Positions 1 to 7,016 of a stretch of 28,658 nt of DNA are shown here, one piece after another; the first letter of the stretch is position 1; each line of letters opens with the position of its first letter. Both the position numbers and the translations under genes were made by a program. The notes beneath the pieces were generated by a model that saw nothing but the letters and a program-made list of their open reading frames with translations, ran no database searches and had not been told where the DNA came from. This stretch comes from DATEPR01 sp036279295 (GTDB lineage Bacteria > Actinomycetota > Actinomycetes > Mycobacteriales > Pseudonocardiaceae): positions 1 to 28,658 of the forward strand of contig DASUJK010000115.1 in NCBI GenBank assembly GCA_036279295.1. The letters run 5' to 3'.

Positions 1-2019
1 TACCGGACCCAGCACATCCAGCGTCAGGCCCGGCCAACTCAGCCGTTGACCGACCGCCAACTCGACCAGCGGCACCCTCGCCGCCGCGGCCTCCCCGATC
101 ACCTGCGTCCACGCCCACCCGGGCACCCTGGACGGCCCGACCGCGACCGCACCCACCGGCCAGTCGCGCAACACGGCCGCCAGTCCCCCGACATGGTCCG
201 CGTGCAGATGACTGAGTATCACCAACGGAATTCGCCGCGCGTCCAACGTGTTCAGGCAGTCATCGATCCCCTCCTCGTCCGGTCCGGTGTCGACCACGAC
301 ATCCCGGCCTGGCTGGCCGGTGGACAGCACTTCGCCGTCGCCCTGGCCGACATCGCAGTCGACCATCGCCCATCCGGTTGGTGGCCAGCCCGGCGCGAAC
401 ACCTTCACCGGAACGACGACCACGAACACGCCGACCAGAACTGCCGCCATCAGTGCACGCAATCGCCGGAACCGCAACGCAACCACCGTCGCGACCACCG
501 CGGCGGCCAGCGCCACGCCGCCCAACCAGCCCGTCGGCCAACTGATCGACGTGCCGGGCAGGCGCGCGGTCCGATGCGCGACGAGCCGCAACCACTCCAG
601 TTCCGGCACCGTGACATGCGCGATGACAGCTGCCAACCACGGCCACACCGCAGCGCACACCATCGCCAGCGCACCCACCAACATCGCGGGCACGAACGCC
701 GGCTCGACCAACGCGTTCGCCAGCAGCGACGGCACGCTGACCTGACCGTAGGCCGCCGCGATCACCGGCGCCGTGGCCAACTGTGCCACCACCGCGATCG
801 CCAGCAGCTCAGCGATGCCAGCCGGGACACCACGGCGCTCCAACGCCTGCGCTGTCGGCCTGGCCAACAGCAACATGCCGCCCGTGGCCACCACGGACAG
901 CGCGAACCCGACATCGGTTGCGAACTCCGGCCGCCACAGCGTCAGCACAATGACCGAACCGGCCAACGCGGAGCCTGCCGACCTGGCCCGGCCAGTGGCC
1001 AGCGCGAGCAGACCGACCCCGACCATGATGCCGGCACGCAACACGTTCGGTTCGCCACCGGCCACCTCTGCGAAGCAGACGAGTACAAACCCCGTCACCA
1101 CAGCACAAGTACGCGGACCGACGCCGATCCGACGCAGCAACCACAGCACCGCGCCGCACACCACCATGAAGTGCAATCCGCCAACTGCCATGAGGTAGTC
1201 GGAACCGGCTAGGCGGAAATCCTCCAGTGTGGACTGATCGACTTGCGTACGGTCGCCGACCACGATGGCGGGGAGCAAGCCGTGCACGCCATCGGGCAGG
1301 CCGGCCGCCGCGGTGCGGAGACCTCGCCGTAAGTCCTCGGCCAGCCGCTGCGCCAGGGATGGTGGGGTGACGGCACTCGGCGGGCCACGCACTCGGAGCA
1401 CGGCGACCGGGGCATCGCCGGACGAGGACGGCAACGGGACCGTCAGCTCACCGGACGCGTCCGCCTGCTGGCCGCGCAACAGGTTTCGCCATCCCCTGGT
1501 GGGCGCGATAAGCAGCACCGGGCCGTCGGCTGGTCTGGCGTTGGTGCCCCACTCCTCGGTGACCGCCAGCGCGTCGGCCGGAATGAGCACGGATCGCACA
1601 CCGCCTGGCCGGCCCGCGAAACCGGCCGACACGATCGGTTTCGGCAGGTCGGTCAGCTGGACACGCAGGCGCACCGACTCGCTCCGACGCGCCATGTCGG
1701 CCAACGGGTTGCCGGCTTGGTGATGGAGGCGTGCGCCGGTCCACACCGCCGTGACCACGCCGCAGACCAACACTGCCCAGGCGGCCACGCGCACAGTAGG
1801 TGGCCGGCGAGGGGGTAGCACGGGTGGATGGGTGGCCAGCACGGTGACCGCCATCGCACCGCACGCGAAACCACACACCAACGTCCACGCCCAGCCGAGA
1901 TCGATGCCGAGCAGGGTGGCCAGCCACACCGTTGCCGCGGCCGGCAACAGCCGCATGTCGATGCGGCCCGCCAGCCTGCGCCACCACGGCAGCAGGGAAA
2001 CATCGGCCGGCGTTGTCAT
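1..2019 (-). CDS. comEC: ComEC/Rec2 DNA-uptake channel protein (3' end outside window)
   Basis: Inner-membrane channel thought to carry single-stranded DNA into the cytoplasm during transformation. The reading frame is open from an ATG at 2019 to base 1 (673 codons), so the C-terminus is missing. The N-terminus has several hydrophobic segments. The Competence-domain signature DGVHGLLPAIVVGD (around 1250-1300) is followed by a GSDYLMAVGGLH stretch typical of ComEC and further membrane segments. The C-terminal metallo-beta-lactamase domain begins with DVGQGDGE and carries the metal motif H604-L-H606-A-D608-H609. Its ATG overlaps the comEA stop by 4 bases (ATGA), implying translational coupling. 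Many actinobacteria keep comEC/comEA without proven competence, so the actual role here is inferred from the family. DNA polymerase III delta (holA) is the expected next gene, outside the window. Confidence 0.93.
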   Translation of the reverse strand, partial: MTTPADVSLLPWWRRLAGRIDMRLLPAAATVWLATLLGIDLGWAWTLVCGFACGAMAVTVLATHPPVLPPRRPPTVRVAAWAVLVCGVVTAVWTGARLHHQAGNPLADMARRSESVRLRVQLTDLPKPIVSAGFAGRPGGVRSVLIPADALAVTEEWGTNARPADGPVLLIAPTRGWRNLLRGQQADASGELTVPLPSSSGDAPVAVLRVRGPPSAVTPPSLAQRLAEDLRRGLRTAAAGLPDGVHGLLPAIVVGDRTQVDQSTLEDFRLAGSDYLMAVGGLHFMVVCGAVLWLLRRIGVGPRTCAVVTGFVLVCFAEVAGGEPNVLRAGIMVGVGLLALATGRARSAGSALAGSVIVLTLWRPEFATDVGFALSVVATGGMLLLARPTAQALERRGVPAGIAELLAIAVVAQLATAPVIAAAYGQVSVPSLLANALVEPAFVPAMLVGALAMVCAAVWPWLAAVIAHVTVPELEWLRLVAHRTARLPGTSISWPTGWLGGVALAAAVVATVVALRFRRLRALMAAVLVGVFVVVVPVKVFAPGWPPTGWAMVDCDVGQGDGEVLSTGQPGRDVVVDTGPDEEGIDDCLNTLDARRIPLVILSHLHADHVGGLAAVLRDWPVGAVAVGPSRVPGWAWTQVIGEAAAARVPLVELAVGQRLSWPGLTLDVLGPV

Positions 2020-2795
2020 GTGGTCACCAGGCCGGCGATCTTGGCGTAGCGACCGTCGCCGATGCCTTGTACTTCCCGCAGTTGGCTGATCGAACCGAAG
2101 TGGCCGTGCTGGTTGCGCCACGTGAGGATGTGTTGGGCCATCGTGGGACCTACGCCGGGCAGGGTCTCCAGGGCTTCCTGCGTCGCCGTGTTCAGGTCGA
2201 TCTTCGTGGTCGGGCCAGCGCTCACCTCGTCCGCGGAACCTGAGCCCGGATCAGCGGGCTGCGCATCGGCCGGGATCGGGATGCCGACGTAGATCTGCTC
2301 GCCGTCGGCCAAACGCCGGGCCAGATTCAGCGCCATGTCGTTGGTGCCGGGGACAACCCCACCCACGGCTCGGAGCGCGTCCGCGACCCTGGAGCCGTCC
2401 GGCAGCGTGACCAGACCGGGATGCGCCACTCTGCCGACCACACTGATCACCAGCGTCGTCGGGACCGCGCTGGTGGTGGTCGAGAACGACGGCGCCGCAC
2501 TGATCGCGGCCGGCAGTGCCGGTGCCGACTCCTCCGCCGGTTGCCGTGCGGACAACGCGATGCCGGTACCGATCGCCGCCACCAGCGCGATCACCAGCAC
2601 CACCACGGCGAACCGGTGACGCGCGACCAACGCACGGACGCCAACAACGCCGCGCGTGCCGCCCGGCACCCAGCGCTCGACCAGCCGACCGGCCTCGCCG
2701 TCCGCCCATGGGGCCGAAGGACCCAGTTCCTCGATGACCGAAGCCAACCGGGCACGTGCCTGCGCACCCGGTTCGCCGTCCACGGAATCTTTCAC
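2016..2795 (-). CDS. comEA: ComEA-like DNA-binding protein (SLBB plus helix-hairpin-helix)
   Basis: Membrane-anchored DNA receptor that would hand DNA to ComEC. The 259-residue protein has a cytoplasmic N-terminus (1-60), one transmembrane helix (about 62-82), a Ser/Thr/Ala linker, an SLBB domain (about 114-172) and a C-terminal double helix-hairpin-helix (about 198-257) with the motifs KIDLNTA, LPGVGPTMA and VQGIGDGRYAKI. Start is GTG at 2795. No good Shine-Dalgarno is present, but TAGCGT (2803-2808) sits 7 nt ahead of the GTG, so the mRNA may be leaderless. The stop overlaps the comEC ATG. The domain order matches the ComEA family, and Rv2415c occupies the same place in M. tuberculosis. Confidence 0.93.
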   Translation of the reverse strand: MKDSVDGEPGAQARARLASVIEELGPSAPWADGEAGRLVERWVPGGTRGVVGVRALVARHRFAVVVLVIALVAAIGTGIALSARQPAEESAPALPAAISAAPSFSTTTSAVPTTLVISVVGRVAHPGLVTLPDGSRVADALRAVGGVVPGTNDMALNLARRLADGEQIYVGIPIPADAQPADPGSGSADEVSAGPTTKIDLNTATQEALETLPGVGPTMAQHILTWRNQHGHFGSISQLREVQGIGDGRYAKIAGLVTT

Positions 2796-2802
2796 GCCGC
2801 CG

Positions 2803-2808
2803 ACGCTA
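2803..2808 (-). promoter_or_regulatory. Putative -10 element of comEA (leaderless)
   Basis: TAGCGT on the minus strand ends 7 nt before the comEA GTG, placing the expected transcription start on or next to the start codon. I found no convincing -35. The rest of the 68-bp gap to degV shows nothing further. Confidence 0.35.
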
Positions 2809-2863
2809 GGCCGATTCTCAACCCAAGATCAGCAATTGACCGTCGCCTGTGGACAACTACACG

Positions 2864-3751
2864 CTATGTGGACAACCCGCCTGGCAGCACGACAACGCCA
2901 AGGACACCCATGCCGGTGTGCGCCCCGATCACCGCGCCCACCTCGGACACCAGGCAGCCTGCCGAGTTCGGCAGCCGCTCCTCCAGTCGCGTGGCCAGTT
3001 CGGCGGCCCGCTCCGGCGCACCGAGATGGTGCACGGCAAGGCCGACCGGGCCGTCGCCTGCCGCCTCGATGGTGAGTTCGACCATGCGAGCCGCCGCGCG
3101 ACTCGTCGTACGCACCTTCTCCAGTGGCACGATCTGGCCGCCTGCCACGTGCAGCAACGGTTTCACCGCCAGCGCAGACCCGAACAGCGCCGCGGCGGGT
3201 CCGATCCGGCCGCCTCGGCGCAGGTGTTCCAGGGTCTGGAGGCAGAAGAACGTCCTGGTGCGCGACGCCACGTCCGTGGCCACCCGCTCCACCTCCGCCG
3301 GGGTGGCGCCGCGGGCCGCGTCGGCAGCCGCTGCCAGGACTGCGAAGCCGAGGCCCATGGCCGTCGTGCGGGAGTCGACCACCCGCACGGCACCGGCATC
3401 GCCGACCTCGCTGCCGACCTCCTCAGCCGCCAGCCTGGCCGCCTCCCACGTGCCGGACAGATCACGGGACAAGTGGACGGACACCACACCCGGCGCACCG
3501 CCTCGCAACGCGGCCCGATACGCCTCGGCGAGTTCGTGGGGGGTGGGCCGGGACGTCAGTACCGTCCGTCGTTCGTCCAGTGCCTTGGCCAGTTCGGCCG
3601 GTCCGAAGTCCACACCGTCCAGCCCGCCGTCCTGGTCGACCAGGACGTGCAACGGCACGACCGACACCGCCTTGCGGTCCGCGAAACCTTCGGGCAGGTA
3701 CGCGGTCGAGTCGGTGACGACGGCGACGGGCAGAGCGGCGGACACGGACAC
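2864..3751 (-). CDS. DegV family fatty-acid-binding protein
   Basis: 295-residue DegV/EDD-fold protein. Family members bind a fatty acid between two domains, and some act as FakB partners of a fatty-acid kinase; no FakA is visible here. The N-terminus has the typical VAVVTDSTAYLP strand-turn, followed by VSVVPLHVLVD, TSRPTP (the lipid-head-group Thr/Ser loop) and a GVVSVHLSRDLSGT segment. The C-terminal half has the KPLLHV and LVSEVGAVIGAHTG features of the family. It corresponds to Rv2417c. The start is ambiguous: GTG 3751 and GTG 3745 are both possible. GGAGG lies 12 nt ahead of the first, and TAGGCT (3754-3759) lies 8 nt ahead of the second. Confidence 0.92.
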   Translation of the reverse strand: MSVSAALPVAVVTDSTAYLPEGFADRKAVSVVPLHVLVDQDGGLDGVDFGPAELAKALDERRTVLTSRPTPHELAEAYRAALRGGAPGVVSVHLSRDLSGTWEAARLAAEEVGSEVGDAGAVRVVDSRTTAMGLGFAVLAAAADAARGATPAEVERVATDVASRTRTFFCLQTLEHLRRGGRIGPAAALFGSALAVKPLLHVAGGQIVPLEKVRTTSRAAARMVELTIEAAGDGPVGLAVHHLGAPERAAELATRLEERLPNSAGCLVSEVGAVIGAHTGMGVLGVVVLPGGLST

Positions 3752-3772
3752 CGAGCCTACGGTCCTCCCGGT

Positions 3773-4528
3773 TCAGGTGGTCGACCTGGCGCCGGTGAGT
3801 CCGGTTCGGCAGCCGTTCGAGACCAGGTCGGCCATTGCCTCGCCGACCGAGGTATGGGCGACCCAGCCCCAGTGCATGCCGTCCGGATTGCCGTCACCAC
3901 GGAAGACATGGTCGCGGGTCAGCGCCGCCAGGTCGAGCAGCGGCACGTCGCGGCGGGCGCCCCAGGCCGCGATGGCGGCGGCAGCGGGGGCGTAGCCGGT
4001 GTGGACATAACCGTAGGTCGCCGCCTTGTGCGTGGCCGGCAGGATGGCGACGGCGGGCAGGTCGGGGCGCAGCGCGCGGATCGCGTTCAGCGTGTTGTCC
4101 AGGTAGCGGACGCTCAGCACGGCCGGCAGCGCGACCGGTCGCCCGCCCAGGGCCTTGGACAGGATCGGCTGGGCCGCGCCGTAGCCCTGCCTGGCCACCC
4201 GGCGCAGGCGATCCGGACGCAGATATCGGATGCCGGTGCGAAGGTAGGTCGGCAGCGGGGACGGCAGCGTGTCCATGCTGCCGACGGCGAGCACCAGCGC
4301 GTCGATCCTGGGCAGCGCCGCCCACACGTTCGGGTCGCCGGCGAGTGCCCACCAGGCGTCTCTCGCCGTCCAGCCGACTCCGGCGAACAGCAGCGTCCGG
4401 CCACCGAGCTTCGCCGCCGCCACGTTGGGCCACAGCCGGGGATCGTCGGCCGGCATCGCCCGGGCGGGACCGTGGAACGCCAGCGAGTCGGCGAACACCA
4501 GCACGGTCGGTCCCGCGGGCGTGGTCAC
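3773..4528 (-). CDS. octT: SGNH/GDSL acyltransferase, OctT-like (diglucosylglycerate octanoyltransferase)
   Basis: 251-residue SGNH-fold protein. In M. tuberculosis the positional equivalent Rv2418c (OctT) puts an octanoyl group on diglucosylglycerate, an early intermediate of methylglucose lipopolysaccharides. Visible here are the nucleophile block FADSLAF (Ser15), a block-III-like AVGSMDTL, and the catalytic D216-G-M-H219 near the C-terminus. The start is GTG at 4528, overlapping the TGA of the upstream phosphatase by 4 bases (GTGA). A much longer open frame continues upstream to 4873, but it lies antisense-like inside the phosphatase gene and is rejected as coding. The specific substrate is inferred from synteny and the SGNH motifs; a generic GDSL esterase is the alternative. 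Confidence 0.82.
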   Translation of the reverse strand: MTTPAGPTVLVFADSLAFHGPARAMPADDPRLWPNVAAAKLGGRTLLFAGVGWTARDAWWALAGDPNVWAALPRIDALVLAVGSMDTLPSPLPTYLRTGIRYLRPDRLRRVARQGYGAAQPILSKALGGRPVALPAVLSVRYLDNTLNAIRALRPDLPAVAILPATHKAATYGYVHTGYAPAAAAIAAWGARRDVPLLDLAALTRDHVFRGDGNPDGMHWGWVAHTSVGEAMADLVSNGCRTGLTGARSTT

Positions 4529-5139
4529 CCGGTGATGCCGGCGTTGTAGGCGGCGAGACGCCACTTGCCATCGCCGTTGGCACGGCGGGTGAGCACGGTC
4601 CAGTGGCAGTTGGCGATGCCAGCCAGCTGCGTCCACATCTCGACCGGCAGGCCGAGCAGCCGCGCGGTGATCGCGATGATCACGCCGCCGTGCACACACA
4701 GCAGCGCGGTCCGCTCGAACTCGTCGTCCAGTTCGGCCACCACCTCGACGGTGCGGTTGGCCACGTCGACGCGGCTCTCGCCGTCCGGCGGCGCCCAGGT
4801 CGCGTCGCCCTGCCAGGTGCGCATGGCACCCGGCCAGCCCTGCTCGACCTGCTCCCCCGTCAGGCTCTGCCACTGTCCGAGGTTCGTCTCACGCAAACGC
4901 TTGTCGATGCGCAGCGGCACGCCGGACGCCTCGGTGAACACGGTCGCCGTGTCGGTGGCCCGGCTGAGGTCCGACGTGAGCACGATCTCCGGGTCGAACC
5001 GGACCAGCGCGGGCACCGCGAACCTGGCCTGGTTCCATCCGGTCGGCGTCAGCGGGACATCCAGGTGTCCCTGCATCCGGCCCGCGGCGTTGTAGTCGGT
5101 CTCACCGTGCCGCCAGAGCACGAGCCGCCTCAGCGCCAC
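4525..5139 (-). CDS. gpgP: Histidine phosphatase, GpgP-like (glucosyl-3-phosphoglycerate phosphatase)
   Basis: 204-residue member of the phosphoglycerate-mutase-like histidine phosphatase family. The phosphate pocket is formed by R10-H11-G12 (WRHGETDYN), an arginine in SDLSRA, E84 in RETNLGQW, and H150 in CVHGG; H11 is the expected phosphorylated residue. In mycobacteria the gene between octT and rsfS (Rv2419c) is GpgP, which dephosphorylates glucosyl-3-phosphoglycerate to glucosylglycerate, the step before OctT's substrate is made. The same order here supports that role. Start GTG at 5139 overlaps the rsfS stop by 10 bases, and the stop overlaps the octT start by 4. Without the context it could only be called a generic histidine phosphatase. 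Confidence 0.87.
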   Translation of the reverse strand: MALRRLVLWRHGETDYNAAGRMQGHLDVPLTPTGWNQARFAVPALVRFDPEIVLTSDLSRATDTATVFTEASGVPLRIDKRLRETNLGQWQSLTGEQVEQGWPGAMRTWQGDATWAPPDGESRVDVANRTVEVVAELDDEFERTALLCVHGGVIIAITARLLGLPVEMWTQLAGIANCHWTVLTRRANGDGKWRLAAYNAGITG

Positions 5140-5555
5140 GTCGGGAAGCCTTCTGGCACGCCAACATCGGTGCTGTCATCGGCATCGGCCGAGTCGGGAC
5201 CGGGGTCGAACGGAATCCTCGGGCAGTCCTTCCACAGCCGTTCCAGACCATAGAACGAGCGCTCGTCGGCGTGCTGCACGTGGATGACGACATCCACGAA
5301 GTCCAGCAGCACCCAACGGCCCTCCCGGGCGCCCTCGCGGCGGACCGGTTTCGTGCCGGCCTCGCGCATCTTCTCCTCGACGCTGTCCACGATGGCGCCG
5401 ACCTGGCGCTCGTTGGGCGCCGACGCGATTACGAAACAGTCGGTGATCACGAGTCGGTCGGACACGTCGAGCACGATCACGTCGTGCGCCTTCTTGTCCG
5501 CGGCTGCCGCCGCTGCGACCAACGCCAACTCACGTGACCTCTCGGTGGCTGTCAC
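5130..5555 (-). CDS. rsfS: Ribosomal silencing factor RsfS
   Basis: 141-residue RsfS/Iojap/DUF143 protein. It binds ribosomal protein L14 and blocks joining of the 30S and 50S subunits, lowering translation in starvation. The family core is clear: KKAHDVIVLDVSD, ITDCFVIASAPNERQV, REGAREGRWVLLDFVDVVIHV and ERSFYGLERLWKD. The frame also contains an ATG at 5567, but the codons ATG AGG AGG GAC there spell the Shine-Dalgarno (GAGGAGG) of GTG 5555, so the GTG is the chosen start. The C-terminal tail after LWKDCP is Asp-rich. It is coupled to gpgP by a 10-base overlap. Confidence 0.95.
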   Translation of the reverse strand: MTATERSRELALVAAAAAADKKAHDVIVLDVSDRLVITDCFVIASAPNERQVGAIVDSVEEKMREAGTKPVRREGAREGRWVLLDFVDVVIHVQHADERSFYGLERLWKDCPRIPFDPGPDSADADDSTDVGVPEGFPTWR

Positions 5556-5626
5556 GTCCCTCCTCATCACCGTACGGATTGGGAACTCAGGGTACCTGTG
5601 ACACGGCCCGTCGACCGACAGCGCGC

Positions 5627-6226
5627 TCAGCTCGCCGCGTCCCGGTACAGGCCGGACTTGCTGATGTACTGCACGACGCCGTCCGGCACGAGGTACCAGA
5701 CGGGCTCGCCGCCGGCCACCCGCGCCCGGCAGTCGGTCGACGAGATGGCCATCGCCGGCACCTCGACCAGGGTCACGGAACCGCGCGGCAGGTGCTCGCC
5801 GTTGAGCGCGTAACCGGGCCTGGTGACGCCGATGAAGTGCGCATACTCGAACAACTCGGACACCTGGTGCCAGGACAGGATCTGTTCCAGGGCGTCGGCG
5901 CCGGTGATGAAGAACAGCCGCGCGTCGGGGTAGGCGTCGCGCATCTCGCTGAGTGTGTCGATCGTGTAGGTGGGGCCTTTGCGGTCGATGTCCGCCCTGC
6001 TCACCGTGAACCTCGGGTTGGACGCCGTGGCGATGACCGTCATCAGGTAGCGGTCCTCGGCCGGGCTGACCGCCTTGGCCGACTTCTGCCACGGCTCACC
6101 GGTCGGCACGAACACGACTTCGTCCAGCGCGAACCTGGACGCCACCTCACTGGCCGCGACGAGGTGACCGTGGTGCACCGGATCGAACGTGCCACCCATG
6201 ACACCGATCCGCCGACGTTCGGACAT
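5627..6226 (-). CDS. nadD: Nicotinate-nucleotide adenylyltransferase
   Basis: 199-residue NadD makes deamido-NAD from nicotinate mononucleotide and ATP. The nucleotidyltransferase signature GGTFDPVHHGH is at 11-21 and the second signature ISSTDCR at 161-167. FVPTGEPWQK and the TYTIDTL segment also match the family. The start is taken at ATG 6226, which gives the standard MSERRRIGVMGGTFDP N-terminus. An upstream GTG at 6265 is possible but adds 13 residues without homology. There is no Shine-Dalgarno; TACGCT (6235-6240) lies 8 nt ahead, so the leader may be only a few bases. rsfS follows after 71 bp, as in most actinobacteria. Confidence 0.95.
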   Translation of the reverse strand: MSERRRIGVMGGTFDPVHHGHLVAASEVASRFALDEVVFVPTGEPWQKSAKAVSPAEDRYLMTVIATASNPRFTVSRADIDRKGPTYTIDTLSEMRDAYPDARLFFITGADALEQILSWHQVSELFEYAHFIGVTRPGYALNGEHLPRGSVTLVEVPAMAISSTDCRARVAGGEPVWYLVPDGVVQYISKSGLYRDAAS

Positions 6227-6299
6227 GGCTGATGAGCGTACGTGGGCCACGGGTCGCCGCCGCACGCACCTGGCGTGACCTGCGTCGCAGGATCGCTGG

Positions 6300-6530
6300 T
6301 CAGACCTCCGGCGCGATCACTTCGCCACTCTCGGCGTTCACCACCAGGATCGCCTCCATCGGGCAGGACTCGGCAGCTCCGGCCACCTCGTCGTCCGGTT
6401 CGATCTCGTCGTCGATGGGCACCGACTTGTCGTCGACCAGCTTGAACCGGTGCGGCAGTGTGCCGACGCAGACCGCCGATCCGATGCACGTGCCCCTGTC
6501 GACGGTGATCCGCCACCGGGTGTCCGTCAC
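6300..6530 (-). CDS. Three-cysteine ferredoxin, probably [3Fe-4S]
   Basis: Small acidic electron carrier of 76 residues. Cluster ligands are C15, C21 (CIGSAVC, spacing CX5C) and C56 followed by Pro. These are the only cysteines; the position that carries a fourth ligand in [4Fe-4S] relatives is Ser18. This pattern is typical of the [3Fe-4S] ferredoxins that feed cytochromes P450 in actinomycetes. The start is GTG 6530, because GGGAGGG lies 6 nt upstream; a TTG at 6545 falls inside that Shine-Dalgarno. No P450 or ferredoxin reductase is present in the window, so its partner is unknown. nadD follows 73 bp downstream, probably co-transcribed. Confidence 0.88.
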   Translation of the reverse strand: MTDTRWRITVDRGTCIGSAVCVGTLPHRFKLVDDKSVPIDDEIEPDDEVAGAAESCPMEAILVVNAESGEVIAPEV

Positions 6531-6588
6531 GATCGGCCCTCCCAAAGCTCAGTGTGTCCGAACGAGCACCGCCTACGGCCGTCGGCGG

Positions 6589-6605
6589 CACTATTCTGCA
6601 TAGTG
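6589..6605 (+). promoter_or_regulatory. Putative -10 (TATTCT) inside an inverted repeat, promoter of the DUF5313 gene
   Basis: TATTCT at 6592-6597 ends 7 nt before the GTG at 6605, the spacing of a leaderless transcript. It is embedded in a perfect inverted repeat, CACTAT (6589-6594), TCTGC, ATAGTG (6600-6605), which could be an operator. It lies in the 74-bp divergent region between this gene and the ferredoxin gene. Confidence 0.4.
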
Positions 6606-7015
6606 TGCCAGTGAGACGCCCGAATCCGTTGCTGTGGCTGTACTACCAGTACGGCGGCAAGCTCCCCGAAAGCTACCGGGAGTGGGTGCTGTACGACGGT
6701 ACGAGCCGCTGGTGGGTGCAGCGCGCGTTCCTGCGCACCCTGCTCCAGGCGGTCCCGGTGATCATCGTGCTGTTCGTGGTGTTCGCCATCTTCGGGGTGC
6801 CGTGGTACTTCGCGGCGGCGTGCCTGGTGCTCGGCCTGGTGGTCAGCATCTACTACGCGCTGTCCTACTCGGTGGAGAGCGTTGATTCCCGGCTGACCAC
6901 CTACGGCTACCCGATGGGCTACGGGTCCACGCTGCGGCAACAGCAGTACGAGGAACAGCACCTCGGCGACACCGAGCGCTACCGGCAGATCTGGCAGTCC
7001 GGCGAGGAGCAGTAG
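6605..7015 (+). CDS. DUF5313 small membrane protein
   Basis: 136-residue actinobacterial membrane protein of unknown function. The N-terminal RPNPLLWLYYQYGGKLPESYREWVL segment matches the DUF5313 family start that I recall from mycobacterial and Pseudonocardiales proteins. Two hydrophobic helices follow (about 50-70 and 72-93), then a hydrophilic C-terminal tail rich in Gln, Tyr and Glu. The start is GTG 6605 (VPVRRPNP); a second GTG at 6611 is possible. The gene is divergent from the ferredoxin gene and its TAG ends one base before the proA stop on the other strand. Confidence 0.82.
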   Translation: MPVRRPNPLLWLYYQYGGKLPESYREWVLYDGTSRWWVQRAFLRTLLQAVPVIIVLFVVFAIFGVPWYFAAACLVLGLVVSIYYALSYSVESVDSRLTTYGYPMGYGSTLRQQQYEEQHLGDTERYRQIWQSGEEQ

Positions 7016-7016
7016 C

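Noticed and set aside
46..1212. Long plus-strand open frame opposite comEC
   Set aside because: Translation is low-complexity Arg/His/Pro/Gln with no family features; it is the antisense shadow expected in high-GC DNA, while the minus strand encodes a clear ComEC.
4529..4873. N-terminal extension of the octT frame
   Set aside because: These 115 codons lie inside gpgP in another frame and are Arg-rich without family similarity; GTG 4528 fits the SGNH N-terminus and a GTGA overlap.
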